Of a DNA stretch of 38,721 nt, positions 1 to 6,741 are shown one piece after another. Both the position numbers and the translations under genes were made by a program. Positions within the stretch are counted from its first letter, which is position 1. Each line of letters starts with the position of its first letter. The DNA lies in assembly GCA_947453415.1 (NCBI GenBank), contig CANGGG010000026.1, forward strand, positions 1-38,721, read 5' to 3'. The notes beneath the pieces were generated by a model that saw only the letters and a list, made by a program, of their open reading frames with translations, did not search any database and had not been told where the DNA came from. This DNA is from Bacteroidota bacterium (GTDB taxonomy: Bacteria; Bacteroidota; Bacteroidia; UKL13-3).

Positions 1-128
1 AAACACTTAAACACTTAAACACTTAAACACTTAAACACTTAAACACTTAAACACTTAAACACTTAAACACTTAAACACTTAAACACTTAAACACTTAAAC
101 ACTTAAACACTTAAACACTTAAACACTT
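1..128. repeat. Perfect octanucleotide tandem repeat, 16 units, at window edge
   Basis: Sixteen uninterrupted copies of AAACACTT (AAGTGTTT on the minus strand) fill the first 128 bases with no mismatch. The last base forms part of the bshC stop codon (TTA at 128-130 on the plus strand), so the array begins directly at the end of that gene. Every reading frame hits TAA within 24 bases on the plus strand and on the minus strand, so it is not coding. The array reaches the window edge, so its true length is unknown; such a tract is also a common cause of contig breaks. Confidence 0.95.
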
Positions 129-1723
129 TATACCTCCAAAACAATCAAATCATTGCTGAAAGCATCCGCATTTTGAAGCACTTTTTCTATTAAATCATCA
201 AACAGATTGATATCGTGCATCATTACATTTTCTATACGTTCCTGAAATGTTCCATTTGGGAAAATGCGTTCTTTCAATTTCAACATTTTTACAATATTGT
301 CTTCTTGTTTTTGCTCACGAACTTTTTTGTAAGTTTTAAAATTAGCCATCAAAACCTTCTTGGTTTCCAACTTAAATTGCAATATTTCTTTTCCTGAAAT
401 TGGGTCAATATTTTTCACTTCGTCAAACATTTGTTGTAATAAAACATCTATTTGATTAGCATTTTCCATAAAATTTGTTGCCGAATGTATTTGTAAATAT
501 TTATCGGTTAAATCTGCATCATTTAAAAACATATTGCCAATGGTTAACCCCATTTTTTCTATTTTATCTTTGGTCGATTTTCCCAATAATAAATAAGAAT
601 TACGTTGCATTACCAACGGAAAAGGAACTTGATGTGTTTCAAAAACTTGTTGTAGTTGTAACCAATAAGCAACCTCGGCTGGGCCACCAATATATGCTAA
701 GTTAGGCAAAATTAATTCTTGGTAAACAGGACGCAATACTACATTTGGACTAAATCGTTCCGGATAATTTTCTATTTCAGTTTTTAACTCCTCATCAGTA
801 AAAACTATATCCGTATCGTTTAATTTATAATGATTTCCTTCAGGTTTAATTAACCTACGGCCAAATTCAGGATGCAAGTAAAAAAAATTCACTTCCCTCC
901 CATTTATTTGTAATTTATAGTTTTGACTTAATGCTTTATTGGTTTCTTGAATGGCTTCAAAACTTTTTTGTTCAAAAATATCATTGAACATAACAGGTTT
1001 TAAAAGCGTTTTCAAAGCTTTATCATCGGCATCAATAATTACCAAACCTTGGTTTTTGAATAAATCGTGAACTAATTTTCGAGTTCCAATGCTGAAATTA
1101 TTATTCGTTAAAAAACTTTCTTGCAATAATTTGATCCATTTTTTTGCTTTATCTCTTTCACCTAAAATTGGAATCAATTGTTCAATTAAAGCTTCAATCC
1201 CAGTATTATCAATATGTCCAACGGGTTTTGAATTGGTTTCTTTTTGCCATTTTATTTCTTTTCCAAATAAATAAATGCTGCTTATTTCTTCAAAATCGTG
1301 GTCTTCACTAGCCATCCAAAATACAGGTACAAAATTTTGTTGTGGGTATTTTTCATTAAGTTGTTTGGCTAAATTAATGACTGTTGCAATTTTATAAATG
1401 AAATACAATGGACCAGTAAACAATGCCAATTGATGTCCAGTTGTTACTGTAAATGTATTTGTATTTTTAAGTGATAAAGTGTTTAAATATGTCGCATCAT
1501 TATCTACTAAATCGATTTCAGCTTTTTTATATTGATCCAGTAAAGCATTTACTAAAACATTTCTGTTTTCTGCACTAAAATGTTTGTTTTTGATGGCTTC
1601 ACCAAATGATTCAATGTTTGGCGCATATTTATAAAAAGATTTTAAAACGTCTTTTTGTTCTAAATAATCTTTCGTAATGGCAGGAATAAGTCCTGTGCTT
1701 GTTATTGGAATATTTGTTGACAT
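128..1723 (-). CDS. bshC: Bacillithiol biosynthesis cysteine-adding enzyme BshC
   Basis: Predicted to carry out the last step of bacillithiol synthesis, adding cysteine to glucosaminyl-malate in the cytoplasm. The 531-residue length is normal for the family. The N-terminal half carries the family signature blocks: TTGHQLALFTGPLYFIYK at about 94-111 and FVPVFWMASEDHDFEE at 131-146, which form the nucleotide-binding-like core. A charged, probably helical coiled-coil stretch lies near residues 420-500. The ATG start at 1723 is preceded by an A/T-rich leader with no Shine-Dalgarno motif, as usual in Bacteroidota. The gene stands alone: a 176-bp gap separates it from rimO upstream, and its stop codon touches an 8-bp tandem repeat downstream, so no terminator is visible. 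The family assignment is strong; the biochemical role is inferred from the family. Confidence 0.95.
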   Translation of the reverse strand: MSTNIPITSTGLIPAITKDYLEQKDVLKSFYKYAPNIESFGEAIKNKHFSAENRNVLVNALLDQYKKAEIDLVDNDATYLNTLSLKNTNTFTVTTGHQLALFTGPLYFIYKIATVINLAKQLNEKYPQQNFVPVFWMASEDHDFEEISSIYLFGKEIKWQKETNSKPVGHIDNTGIEALIEQLIPILGERDKAKKWIKLLQESFLTNNNFSIGTRKLVHDLFKNQGLVIIDADDKALKTLLKPVMFNDIFEQKSFEAIQETNKALSQNYKLQINGREVNFFYLHPEFGRRLIKPEGNHYKLNDTDIVFTDEELKTEIENYPERFSPNVVLRPVYQELILPNLAYIGGPAEVAYWLQLQQVFETHQVPFPLVMQRNSYLLLGKSTKDKIEKMGLTIGNMFLNDADLTDKYLQIHSATNFMENANQIDVLLQQMFDEVKNIDPISGKEILQFKLETKKVLMANFKTYKKVREQKQEDNIVKMLKLKERIFPNGTFQERIENVMMHDINLFDDLIEKVLQNADAFSNDLIVLEV

Positions 1724-1781
1724 TGATGTTTATTTATTTGTCATAGTGAGAGATAATTTTAAAAAATCAAAACAAAATTCG

Positions 1782-1880
1782 GTCATTCCGTAGTTCCGCA
1801 ATGCGGTATTCTTATTACTCTTTGGCGGTTAGCTAATGGTAAGTAATTATTTAAAGCTAAGAAGATGCTTACAGCATGAC
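1782..1880. repeat. Putative dispersed intergenic repeat with GTCAT/ATGAC ends
   Basis: This 99-bp stretch between bshC and rimO is richer in G+C than its surroundings. It opens with GTCATTCCG and closes with CAGCATGAC, giving short inverted ends, and contains a small perfect hairpin (CCGCA-A-TGCGG, 1796-1806). This resembles the GTCATtCyG...ATGAC intergenic repeats I recall from other Bacteroidota genomes. Only one copy is in the window, so the repeat nature is inferred. Confidence 0.4.
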
Positions 1881-1899
1881 TAACTTGTTTTTTATTTAA

Positions 1900-3210
1900 C
1901 TAAACTATTTTACCGTATAAGTCAAAATCTTCAGCACTTTCAATTTGCACATTGGCAAAATCGCCAATTTTTGCATAATATTTTTTAGCATCTACCAATA
2001 CTTCATTATCTACCTCAGGGCTATCAAATTCAGTACGACCAACCCACATGCCATTTTCTTTTCTATCAAACAGCACCTTGTAAGTATTGCCAATTTTGGC
2101 TTGATTAATTTTTGCAGAAATGCCTTGTTGAATTTCCATTACAATGGCAGCACGTTCTTCTTTCACTTCTTGTGGTACATCGTCCACCATGGTTCCGGCA
2201 TGTGTTCCATCTTCATGGCTGTATGTAAATATACCTAATCTATCAAACTGATTATGCTCTACAAATTTGCATAAATCTTTAAAATCTTGCTCTGTTTCAC
2301 CCGGATGCCCAGCTATTAAAGTGGTTCTAATAGCAATTCCAGGTACTTTATCTCTTATAGAATCTACCACTTCTTGCGTACGTTTGGTGGTAATTCCTCT
2401 GCGCATAATTTTCAGCATATTATCGCTGGTATGTTGCAAAGGAATGTCAATATAATTACAAATATTGCTGCGCTCAGCCATTACATCCAGCGCATCCATT
2501 GGAAACTGACTTGGATAAGCATAATGCAAACGCAACCATTCTAAACCTTCTACGTCAGAAATTCTGCGCATTAATTCAGCCAATTTCCGGTCGCCATAAA
2601 TGTCTAAACCATAATAAGTGCTGTCTTGCGCAATCATCAAAATTTCTTTGGTACCATTTTTTACCAAACTTTTCACTTCAGTTTCTAATTGCTCAAAAGT
2701 TTTAGATACGTGTTTGCCACGCATAATTGGAATGGCACAAAACGAACAGGGTCTATCGCAACCTTCCGAAATTTTTAAATAAGCATAATGACTTGGAGTA
2801 GTTAACAAACGTTCGCCTATTAATTCGTGTTTGTAATCCGCACCTAAAGTTTTTAATAATTGAGGTAAATGTAAAGTACCGAAATACTCATCTACATCGG
2901 TAATTTCTTTTTCTAAATCGGGTTTATAACGCTGACTTAAACAACCTGTCACATATAATTTATCAATTTCTCCGGCTTGTTTTGCTTCTGCATAACGCAA
3001 AATGGTATCAATACTTTCTTGCTTGGCATTATCAATAAATCCGCATGTATTGATCACAATAATGTTCGCATCATCCTTTGCCGATTCATGCGTAACATTC
3101 TTGTCATTGGCCTTTAATTGGCTATATAACACTTCGCTGTCCACAATATTTTTGCTACAACCAAGTGTAATGATATTTATTTTATCTTGTTTTTTATTTT
3201 TTGTTTTCAT
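1900..3210 (-). CDS. rimO: Ribosomal protein S12 methylthiotransferase RimO
   Basis: A radical-SAM enzyme that puts a methylthio group on the conserved Asp of ribosomal protein S12. Three domains are visible in order: an N-terminal UPF0004 domain with the second cluster's cysteines (C18, C56, C90, in LGCSKN, NTCGF and TGCLSQ), the radical-SAM core with the CxxxCxxC motif CDRPCSFC (C151, C155, C158), and a C-terminal TRAM-like domain (about 370-436). The open frame extends upstream to a TTG at 3225, but I chose the ATG at 3210: it gives MKTKNKKQDKINIITLGCS, puts the first Cys block at the normal distance, and yields 436 residues, typical for RimO. YGLDIYGDRKL and the conserved DIPLQH segment favour RimO over MiaB. 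It appears to be transcribed alone. Confidence 0.95.
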   Translation of the reverse strand: MKTKNKKQDKINIITLGCSKNIVDSEVLYSQLKANDKNVTHESAKDDANIIVINTCGFIDNAKQESIDTILRYAEAKQAGEIDKLYVTGCLSQRYKPDLEKEITDVDEYFGTLHLPQLLKTLGADYKHELIGERLLTTPSHYAYLKISEGCDRPCSFCAIPIMRGKHVSKTFEQLETEVKSLVKNGTKEILMIAQDSTYYGLDIYGDRKLAELMRRISDVEGLEWLRLHYAYPSQFPMDALDVMAERSNICNYIDIPLQHTSDNMLKIMRRGITTKRTQEVVDSIRDKVPGIAIRTTLIAGHPGETEQDFKDLCKFVEHNQFDRLGIFTYSHEDGTHAGTMVDDVPQEVKEERAAIVMEIQQGISAKINQAKIGNTYKVLFDRKENGMWVGRTEFDSPEVDNEVLVDAKKYYAKIGDFANVQIESAEDFDLYGKIV

Positions 3211-3313
3211 GTTTGATGTTCGCAACAGAATTACTGTTTATTCAGATAATCTATAATAGAAATGAAAAAATTTTATTGTAAAAAATGTGAAAAATTTCTT
3301 TAATGAAATTTGG

Positions 3314-4264
3314 CTATTTAAACAAAGAATCTACAAATTCCTTTTTGCTAAAAACTTGCAAATCGTCTATTCCTTCGCCAACTCCAATGTATTTTACAGG
3401 AATTTTAAATTGGTCGGCAATGCCAATAACTACACCACCTTTTGCGGTTCCGTCTAATTTAGTTAAAGCTAACGCATTTACTTCAGTGGCAGCAGTAAAA
3501 TGTTTGGCTTGTTCAAACGCATTTTGACCAGTACTAGCATCCAAAACCAATAATATTTCGTGAGGAGTTCCTTCTTGCACTTTTCCCATTACGCGTTTAA
3601 TTTTTGAAAGTTCATCCATCAAACCAATTTTATTATGTAATCGGCCAGCTGTGTCAATGATACAAACATCGGCATCATTTTCTTTTGCATATTTCACTGC
3701 ATCAAAAGCTACTGAAGCGGGATCGGTATTCATTCCATGGCTCACCACATGAACGTCATTTCTGCTTCCCCAAATTTTTAATTGCTCCACAGCAGCTGCT
3801 CTAAAAGTATCACCAGCGCCTAAAACTACTTTTTTACCAGCTTTTTTAAACTGATTTGCTAATTTACCAATGGTGGTAGTTTTTCCAACTCCATTTACAC
3901 CAACAACCATAATTACATAAGGTTTTTGGCCGGGTAAATTTTCAAAACTGCTTAAATTTTCGTTGTCATTTTCGTCTAACAATAAAGCAATTTCTTCTTT
4001 TAGCATCAAATTTAAATCGGAAGTTCCAACGTATTTATCATTGGCAACACGTTTTTGTAATCGGTTAATAATTTTCAAAGTAGTTTCAATTCCAACGTCA
4101 GAAGTCACTAAAATTTCTTCTAATTTATCTAAAAAATCGTCATCAATTGAAGATTTACCAGCAATAGCTTTGCTAATTTTATCGAACAAACTAGTTTTAG
4201 TTTTCTCTAAACCTTGATCTAGCTTTTCCTTTTTTTCTTTGCTGAAAAAATTAAAAATTCCCAT
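3314..4264 (-). CDS. ftsY: Signal recognition particle receptor FtsY
   Basis: GTPase that docks SRP-ribosome complexes at the inner membrane for co-translational insertion. All NG-domain motifs are present: G1 GVNGVGKTT (122-130), the insertion-box motif DTFRAAAVEQL (152-162), G3 DTAGRLH (204-210), and G4 TKLDGTAKGG (268-277). At 316 residues it lacks the long acidic A domain of E. coli FtsY. The N terminus MGIFNFFSKEKKEKLDQGLEK is a short amphipathic, Lys-rich membrane-targeting helix instead, a common short form. The ATG at 4264 follows an A/T-rich leader carrying an 11-bp inverted repeat (4283-4305). It lies downstream of the ribosomal-protein operon but is separated from it by a clear terminator, so it probably has its own promoter. 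Confidence 0.97.
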   Translation of the reverse strand: MGIFNFFSKEKKEKLDQGLEKTKTSLFDKISKAIAGKSSIDDDFLDKLEEILVTSDVGIETTLKIINRLQKRVANDKYVGTSDLNLMLKEEIALLLDENDNENLSSFENLPGQKPYVIMVVGVNGVGKTTTIGKLANQFKKAGKKVVLGAGDTFRAAAVEQLKIWGSRNDVHVVSHGMNTDPASVAFDAVKYAKENDADVCIIDTAGRLHNKIGLMDELSKIKRVMGKVQEGTPHEILLVLDASTGQNAFEQAKHFTAATEVNALALTKLDGTAKGGVVIGIADQFKIPVKYIGVGEGIDDLQVFSKKEFVDSLFK

Positions 4265-4282
4265 TGTAATTTACTTTGTAAG

Positions 4283-4305
4283 TATTTTATTCATTGAATA
4301 AAATA
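4283..4305. promoter_or_regulatory. Perfect 11-bp inverted repeat upstream of ftsY
   Basis: TATTTTATTCA (4283-4293) and TGAATAAAATA (4295-4305) are exact reverse complements around a single base, 19-41 bases upstream of the ftsY ATG. The sequence TTGAATAAAA recurs once more at 4312-4321. It has no downstream T run in the right place to be an ftsY terminator. It could be an operator, but AT-rich palindromes can also arise by chance. Confidence 0.35.
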
Positions 4306-4342
4306 AAAATACTTGAATAAAAATTTTGTTTATAAAAACACA

Positions 4343-4374
4343 AAAAGCATTCTGATTATCTTCAGAATGCTTTT
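4343..4374 (-). terminator. Intrinsic terminator of the rpmB-rpmG-DUF4295 operon
   Basis: A perfect 13-bp stem (AAAAGCATTCTGA / TCAGAATGCTTTT) with a 6-base loop, followed on the minus strand by a T run. It lies 25 bases after the DUF4295 stop codon and isolates the ribosomal genes from ftsY. It may work in both directions. Confidence 0.85.
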
Positions 4375-4398
4375 CATCGTTAAATATTAAAAATGTAA

Positions 4399-4548
4399 TT
4401 ATGCTTGAAAAGCAGCTTTAACATTCTCGTTAGGTATGATTAGTGATTTAAAAGAATATGCTCCTTTTTTGTTTTTTACAGCACGATAAATTTTAGCGAA
4501 ATCTTTACCAGATCCTGTTTTTAACGTTGCAACTACTTTCTTTGCCAT
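4399..4548 (-). CDS. DUF4295 family protein, Bacteroidota-specific small basic protein
   Basis: A 49-residue, Lys-rich protein beginning MAKKVVATLKTGSGKDFAKI and ending VKAAFQA. I recognise it as the DUF4295 family, which in Bacteroidota sits between rpmG and ftsY. It is short, basic, and co-transcribed 30 bp after L33, which suggests a ribosome-associated role. From memory, unverified, a Bacteroidota-specific large-subunit protein (named bL38) was seen in a Flavobacterium ribosome structure and may be this family. The start is fixed by the ATG at 4548. The terminator lies immediately downstream. Confidence 0.9.
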   Translation of the reverse strand: MAKKVVATLKTGSGKDFAKIYRAVKNKKGAYSFKSLIIPNENVKAAFQA

Positions 4549-4578
4549 TGTTTAAATTCCTCTTTGTTTAAGGGTTAA

Positions 4579-4761
4579 TTACTTAATTTCTTTATGTACA
4601 GTTTTACGTTTTAAAATTGGATTGTATTTTTTCAATTCTAAACGCTCAGTTGTATTTTTTTTATTTTTTGTAGTGATATAACGGCTTGTTCCTGGCATGC
4701 CTGAATTCTTATGTTCAGTACATTCCATAATCACTTGTATTCTGTTTCCTCTTTTTGCCAT
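4579..4761 (-). CDS. rpmG: 50S ribosomal protein L33 (bL33)
   Basis: Sixty residues, [20 protein letters not shown]..., matching bL33 of the large ribosomal subunit. It has the ECTEHKNSG segment, the [22 protein letters not shown] core and a basic C terminus. Only one Cys remains (C14), so this is the form without the four-cysteine zinc ribbon (C-minus), which does not need zinc. It lies 17 bp after rpmB and 30 bp before the DUF4295 gene in one operon. The ATG at 4761 gives the standard MAKRGNR N terminus. Confidence 0.97.
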   Translation of the reverse strand: MAKRGNRIQVIMECTEHKNSGMPGTSRYITTKNKKNTTERLELKKYNPILKRKTVHKEIK

Positions 4762-4778
4762 TGTTTAAATCTCCTAAA

Positions 4779-5009
4779 TTAAATTTTGCCGTATTTAACA
4801 AAATCGTTTAACACTTTTGTTATTCCTTTTTTCGAAATAGTCTTGATTGCCTTTGTGCTCACGCGTAAAGTAATCCACTGACCATCTTCAGGAATAAAAA
4901 ACTTTTTATCTTGTAAATTAGGATAAAAACGTCTTTTAGTTTTTGCATTTGAATGCGAAACGTTATTACCTTTCAATGCTTTTTTACCAGTTAAATCACA
5001 AACTCTCAT
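4779..5009 (-). CDS. rpmB: 50S ribosomal protein L28 (bL28)
   Basis: Seventy-six residues. The N terminus CDLTGKKALKGNNVSHSNAKTKRRFYPNLQ is the classic bL28 signature, followed by the WITLRVSTKAIKTISKKG block of the C-terminal half. Near the N terminus only one cysteine is present (C4), so this appears to be a zinc-free form. It is the first gene of the three-gene operon rpmB-rpmG-DUF4295. Its ATG at 5009 lies about 18 bases downstream of the predicted transcription start. No Shine-Dalgarno motif stands out upstream beyond a purine run (AAAAAAGAG). Confidence 0.97.
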   Translation of the reverse strand: MRVCDLTGKKALKGNNVSHSNAKTKRRFYPNLQDKKFFIPEDGQWITLRVSTKAIKTISKKGITKVLNDFVKYGKI

Positions 5010-5032
5010 CTCTTTTTTCTTTTATAAGGGCT

Positions 5033-5064
5033 GCAAATATCTGTTTTTTATTCTCAAATACAAG
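5033..5064 (-). promoter_or_regulatory. Predicted Bacteroidota-type promoter of rpmB operon
   Basis: On the minus strand CTTG, 19 bases, then GATATTTGC. This matches the Bacteroidota housekeeping pattern TTTG-N19-21-TAnnTTTG with one mismatch in each box. It would start transcription about 18-20 bases before the rpmB ATG. Confidence 0.5.
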
Positions 5065-5194
5065 CAGTATTCAAAAAAAAACTAAAAAAAACTTCAGAAA
5101 CCTACAAATTATTTTCTATTTAACTGTAATTCAACTATTACTAATCCAAACTTTAAATATTATCATACTTTAAAATATATCAAACTGTTTTTAA

Positions 5195-5206
5195 TACTTT
5201 CGCAGC
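5195..5206 (+). promoter_or_regulatory. Candidate -7 box giving a near-leaderless ccmC mRNA
   Basis: TACTTTCG (5195-5202) resembles the TAnnTTTG -7 box and ends 4 bases before the ccmC ATG at 5207, so the transcript would begin at or beside the start codon. No good TTTG -33 box is present at the expected distance. Confidence 0.3.
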
Positions 5207-5866
5207 ATGATAAAATGGTGGAAAATAACAGGATTTATTTTAGTGCTTTATTCTATTGTTCAAGGTTTATTTGGTGCAATACCTAATTTACCTATATTAG
5301 AGAACAGTATTAGGAATTTATTTTTTCATGTGCCCATGTGGTTTACCATGATTGCACTTTTATTGTTTTCATTTATTAAATCAATTCAAACTTTAAATAA
5401 TAAGAATTCTGTTAACTTAACATTTGATGCGGAAGCAGCAATTTTTGCAAATACCGCCATGCTTTTTGGAGTGGCTGGATTATGTACCGGAATGATTTGG
5501 GCTAAAAACACTTGGGGCGCTTATTGGACTCCCGATCCTAAATTAAATGCTGCTGCAGTAGCCATGCTATTATACGCAGCTTATTTTGTATTGCGAAGTA
5601 GTATAGTAGATGAAGAAAAACGTGCGCGCATATCGGCTGTATTTAACATATTTTGTTTCCCAATATTTGTAGTTTTGGTATTTATTTTACCTCGACTAAC
5701 AGATTCATTGCACCCAGGAAATGGCGGAAATCCTGGCTTTAACAGTTATGATTTAGACAGTAGATTAAGAATGGTGTTTTATCCTGCCGTATTAGGTTGG
5801 GTATTCATAGGTTTTTGGATAGCCGATATTGGCAAAAGAATGAAAAAAATAAGCAACGAATTATAG
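5207..5866 (+). CDS. ccmC: Cytochrome c maturation heme-handling protein CcmC (CcsA/CcmC family)
   Basis: An inner-membrane protein that presents heme to CcmE in system I cytochrome c maturation. The 219 residues contain about six hydrophobic segments. The tryptophan-rich heme motif WGAYWTPDPKLNA (103-115) matches the family WGxxWxxDxRLT, and two candidate axial histidines are present: H41 in FFHVPMW and H169 in DSLHPGN. It is the first gene of a tight plus-strand cluster with the ccmD-like and ccmE genes (gaps of 1 and 4 bp). Family and role are firm. No ccmA or ccmB lies next to it; upstream is the divergent rpmB operon. Confidence 0.93.
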   Translation: MIKWWKITGFILVLYSIVQGLFGAIPNLPILENSIRNLFFHVPMWFTMIALLLFSFIKSIQTLNNKNSVNLTFDAEAAIFANTAMLFGVAGLCTGMIWAKNTWGAYWTPDPKLNAAAVAMLLYAAYFVLRSSIVDEEKRARISAVFNIFCFPIFVVLVFILPRLTDSLHPGNGGNPGFNSYDLDSRLRMVFYPAVLGWVFIGFWIADIGKRMKKISNEL

Positions 5867-5867
5867 C

Positions 5868-6050
5868 ATGAAATTAATTTTAAATCAAGCAAAAATAGAC
5901 TCAAGTAAATTACCCGATATGTTTGGAGGTAACAAAATGGATGTAGTTGTAATAGTAATTGCTATTATTTTTACGTTATTATGTGGTTATTTGGTGATGA
6001 TGGATTTGAGGTTACGTAAAATTGAAAAAAATAACGAGATAAAAAAATAA
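5868..6050 (+). CDS. CcmD-like small membrane protein
   Basis: Sixty residues with one transmembrane helix (about 25-46, DVVVIVIAIIFTLLCGYLVMMDL) followed by a charged tail, LRLRKIEKNNEIKK. The layout of a single helix, then RLRKIE, between ccmC and ccmE is that of CcmD, which helps release holo-CcmE from CcmC. The start lies one base after the ccmC stop, suggesting translational coupling. An internal ATG at residue 24 (MDVVVIV) would give a more typical CcmD length of 37 residues. The assignment rests mainly on position and topology, because CcmD is poorly conserved. Confidence 0.7.
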   Translation: MKLILNQAKIDSSKLPDMFGGNKMDVVVIVIAIIFTLLCGYLVMMDLRLRKIEKNNEIKK

Positions 6051-6054
6051 CATC

Positions 6055-6441
6055 ATGAAAAAAACAAGTATCATCATTATTGTGCTAATTGCTTTAGCAA
6101 TAGGTGCAATTATAAGTACTACCAGCGATGCAAGTAGTTATGAAAACTTTGGTGTGGCGGCTGAAAATCCAGGTAAAGAGTTTCACATTGTAGGCACTTT
6201 AAATAAAACAAAAGAAAAGTATTTTGACCCTAAAAAAGATGCAAACTATTTTACTTTTTATTTGATTGACGATAAGGGTGTAGAACAAAAAGTGGTGTAT
6301 CATGCTCCGGAACCAGCTGATTTTGAACGCAGCGAAAAAATTGTAATCATTGGTAAAATGGATGGTGACCATTTTGAAGCAAGCAAAATATTATTAAAAT
6401 GCCCTAGTAAATATACCGATAATCAGGTGAAAGGGAAATAA
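6055..6441 (+). CDS. ccmE: Cytochrome c maturation heme chaperone CcmE, Cys-type (CXXXY)
   Basis: A periplasm-facing OB-fold heme chaperone anchored by an N-terminal helix (about 4-21). It takes heme from CcmC and delivers it to the cytochrome c lyase. The 128 residues contain the OB core (VGTLN, YFTFYLIDDKGVEQKVVYHAPEP, IVIIGKMDGDHFEASKILLKCPSKY). The heme-linking motif is C116-P-S-K-Y120 rather than the HXXXY of proteobacterial CcmE. The CXXXY type is known from archaea and Desulfovibrio, where the system lacks CcmH. It is the last gene of the cluster; no ccmF-type gene follows, since the next gene is on the opposite strand beyond two terminators. Confidence 0.92.
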   Translation: MKKTSIIIIVLIALAIGAIISTTSDASSYENFGVAAENPGKEFHIVGTLNKTKEKYFDPKKDANYFTFYLIDDKGVEQKVVYHAPEPADFERSEKIVIIGKMDGDHFEASKILLKCPSKYTDNQVKGK

Positions 6442-6541
6442 AACTAAATATAAAATTCGAATAAAATAAATAATAAATTCGAAAACCCATTCCGATCTAT
6501 CGGAACGAAATTCGAAGATAATTACCGGAAAATTATAAATA

Positions 6542-6578
6542 AAAAAAGCCAAATTCAAGTTTCGAGTTTGGCTTTTTT
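6542..6578 (+). terminator. Intrinsic terminator after the ccm cluster
   Basis: A 15-bp stem, AAAAAAGCCAAATTC paired with GAGTTTGGCTTTTTT (one G-T pair), with a 7-base loop and a T run, about 100 bases after ccmE. It is symmetric enough to act in both directions. Confidence 0.8.
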
Positions 6579-6652
6579 ATTGAATTGGATTATGAAATTT
6601 ACTTTTTGAAATATTGATTGTTTGAGGGAATTAAAGCAATTCATTTACACAT

Positions 6653-6691
6653 AAAAAAACCTTCCTAAAATATTTTCAGGAAGGTTTTTTT
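6653..6691. terminator. Bidirectional terminator between convergent genes
   Basis: A perfect 14-bp stem, AAAAAAACCTTCCT / AGGAAGGTTTTTTT, with an 11-base A/T loop. It lies 50 bases from the stop of the minus-strand secreted protein gene and can stop transcription from both sides. Confidence 0.85.
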
Positions 6692-6741
6692 ATAGAATAA
6701 TATTTCTTGCTTTGACTTTGCTCAGCAACCGAAATATTTAA

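Larger units (their letters stand above)
6442..6741. other. Convergent intergenic region between ccmE and a secreted protein gene
   Basis: No coding potential was seen. It holds three copies of AATTCGAA (6454, 6476, 6509), a 16-bp palindrome (TTCCGAT-CT-ATCGGAA, 6490-6505), and two intrinsic terminators listed separately. The first part has the look of a degenerate intergenic repeat, but no second copy is in the window. Confidence 0.5.

Noticed and set aside
1-128. Telomere-like end or CRISPR array
   Set aside because: Bacteroidota chromosomes are circular, the unit is only 8 bp, and there are no spacers; it is a plain tandem repeat.
2499-2705. Plus-strand open frame across rimO, and similar antisense frames in other genes
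   Set aside because: These are shadows of clearly identified genes on the other strand, with no family resemblance or start context.
3211-3225. Upstream TTG start for rimO
   Set aside because: It adds only MRTSN before a good ATG at 3210, and the ATG gives the normal family N terminus.
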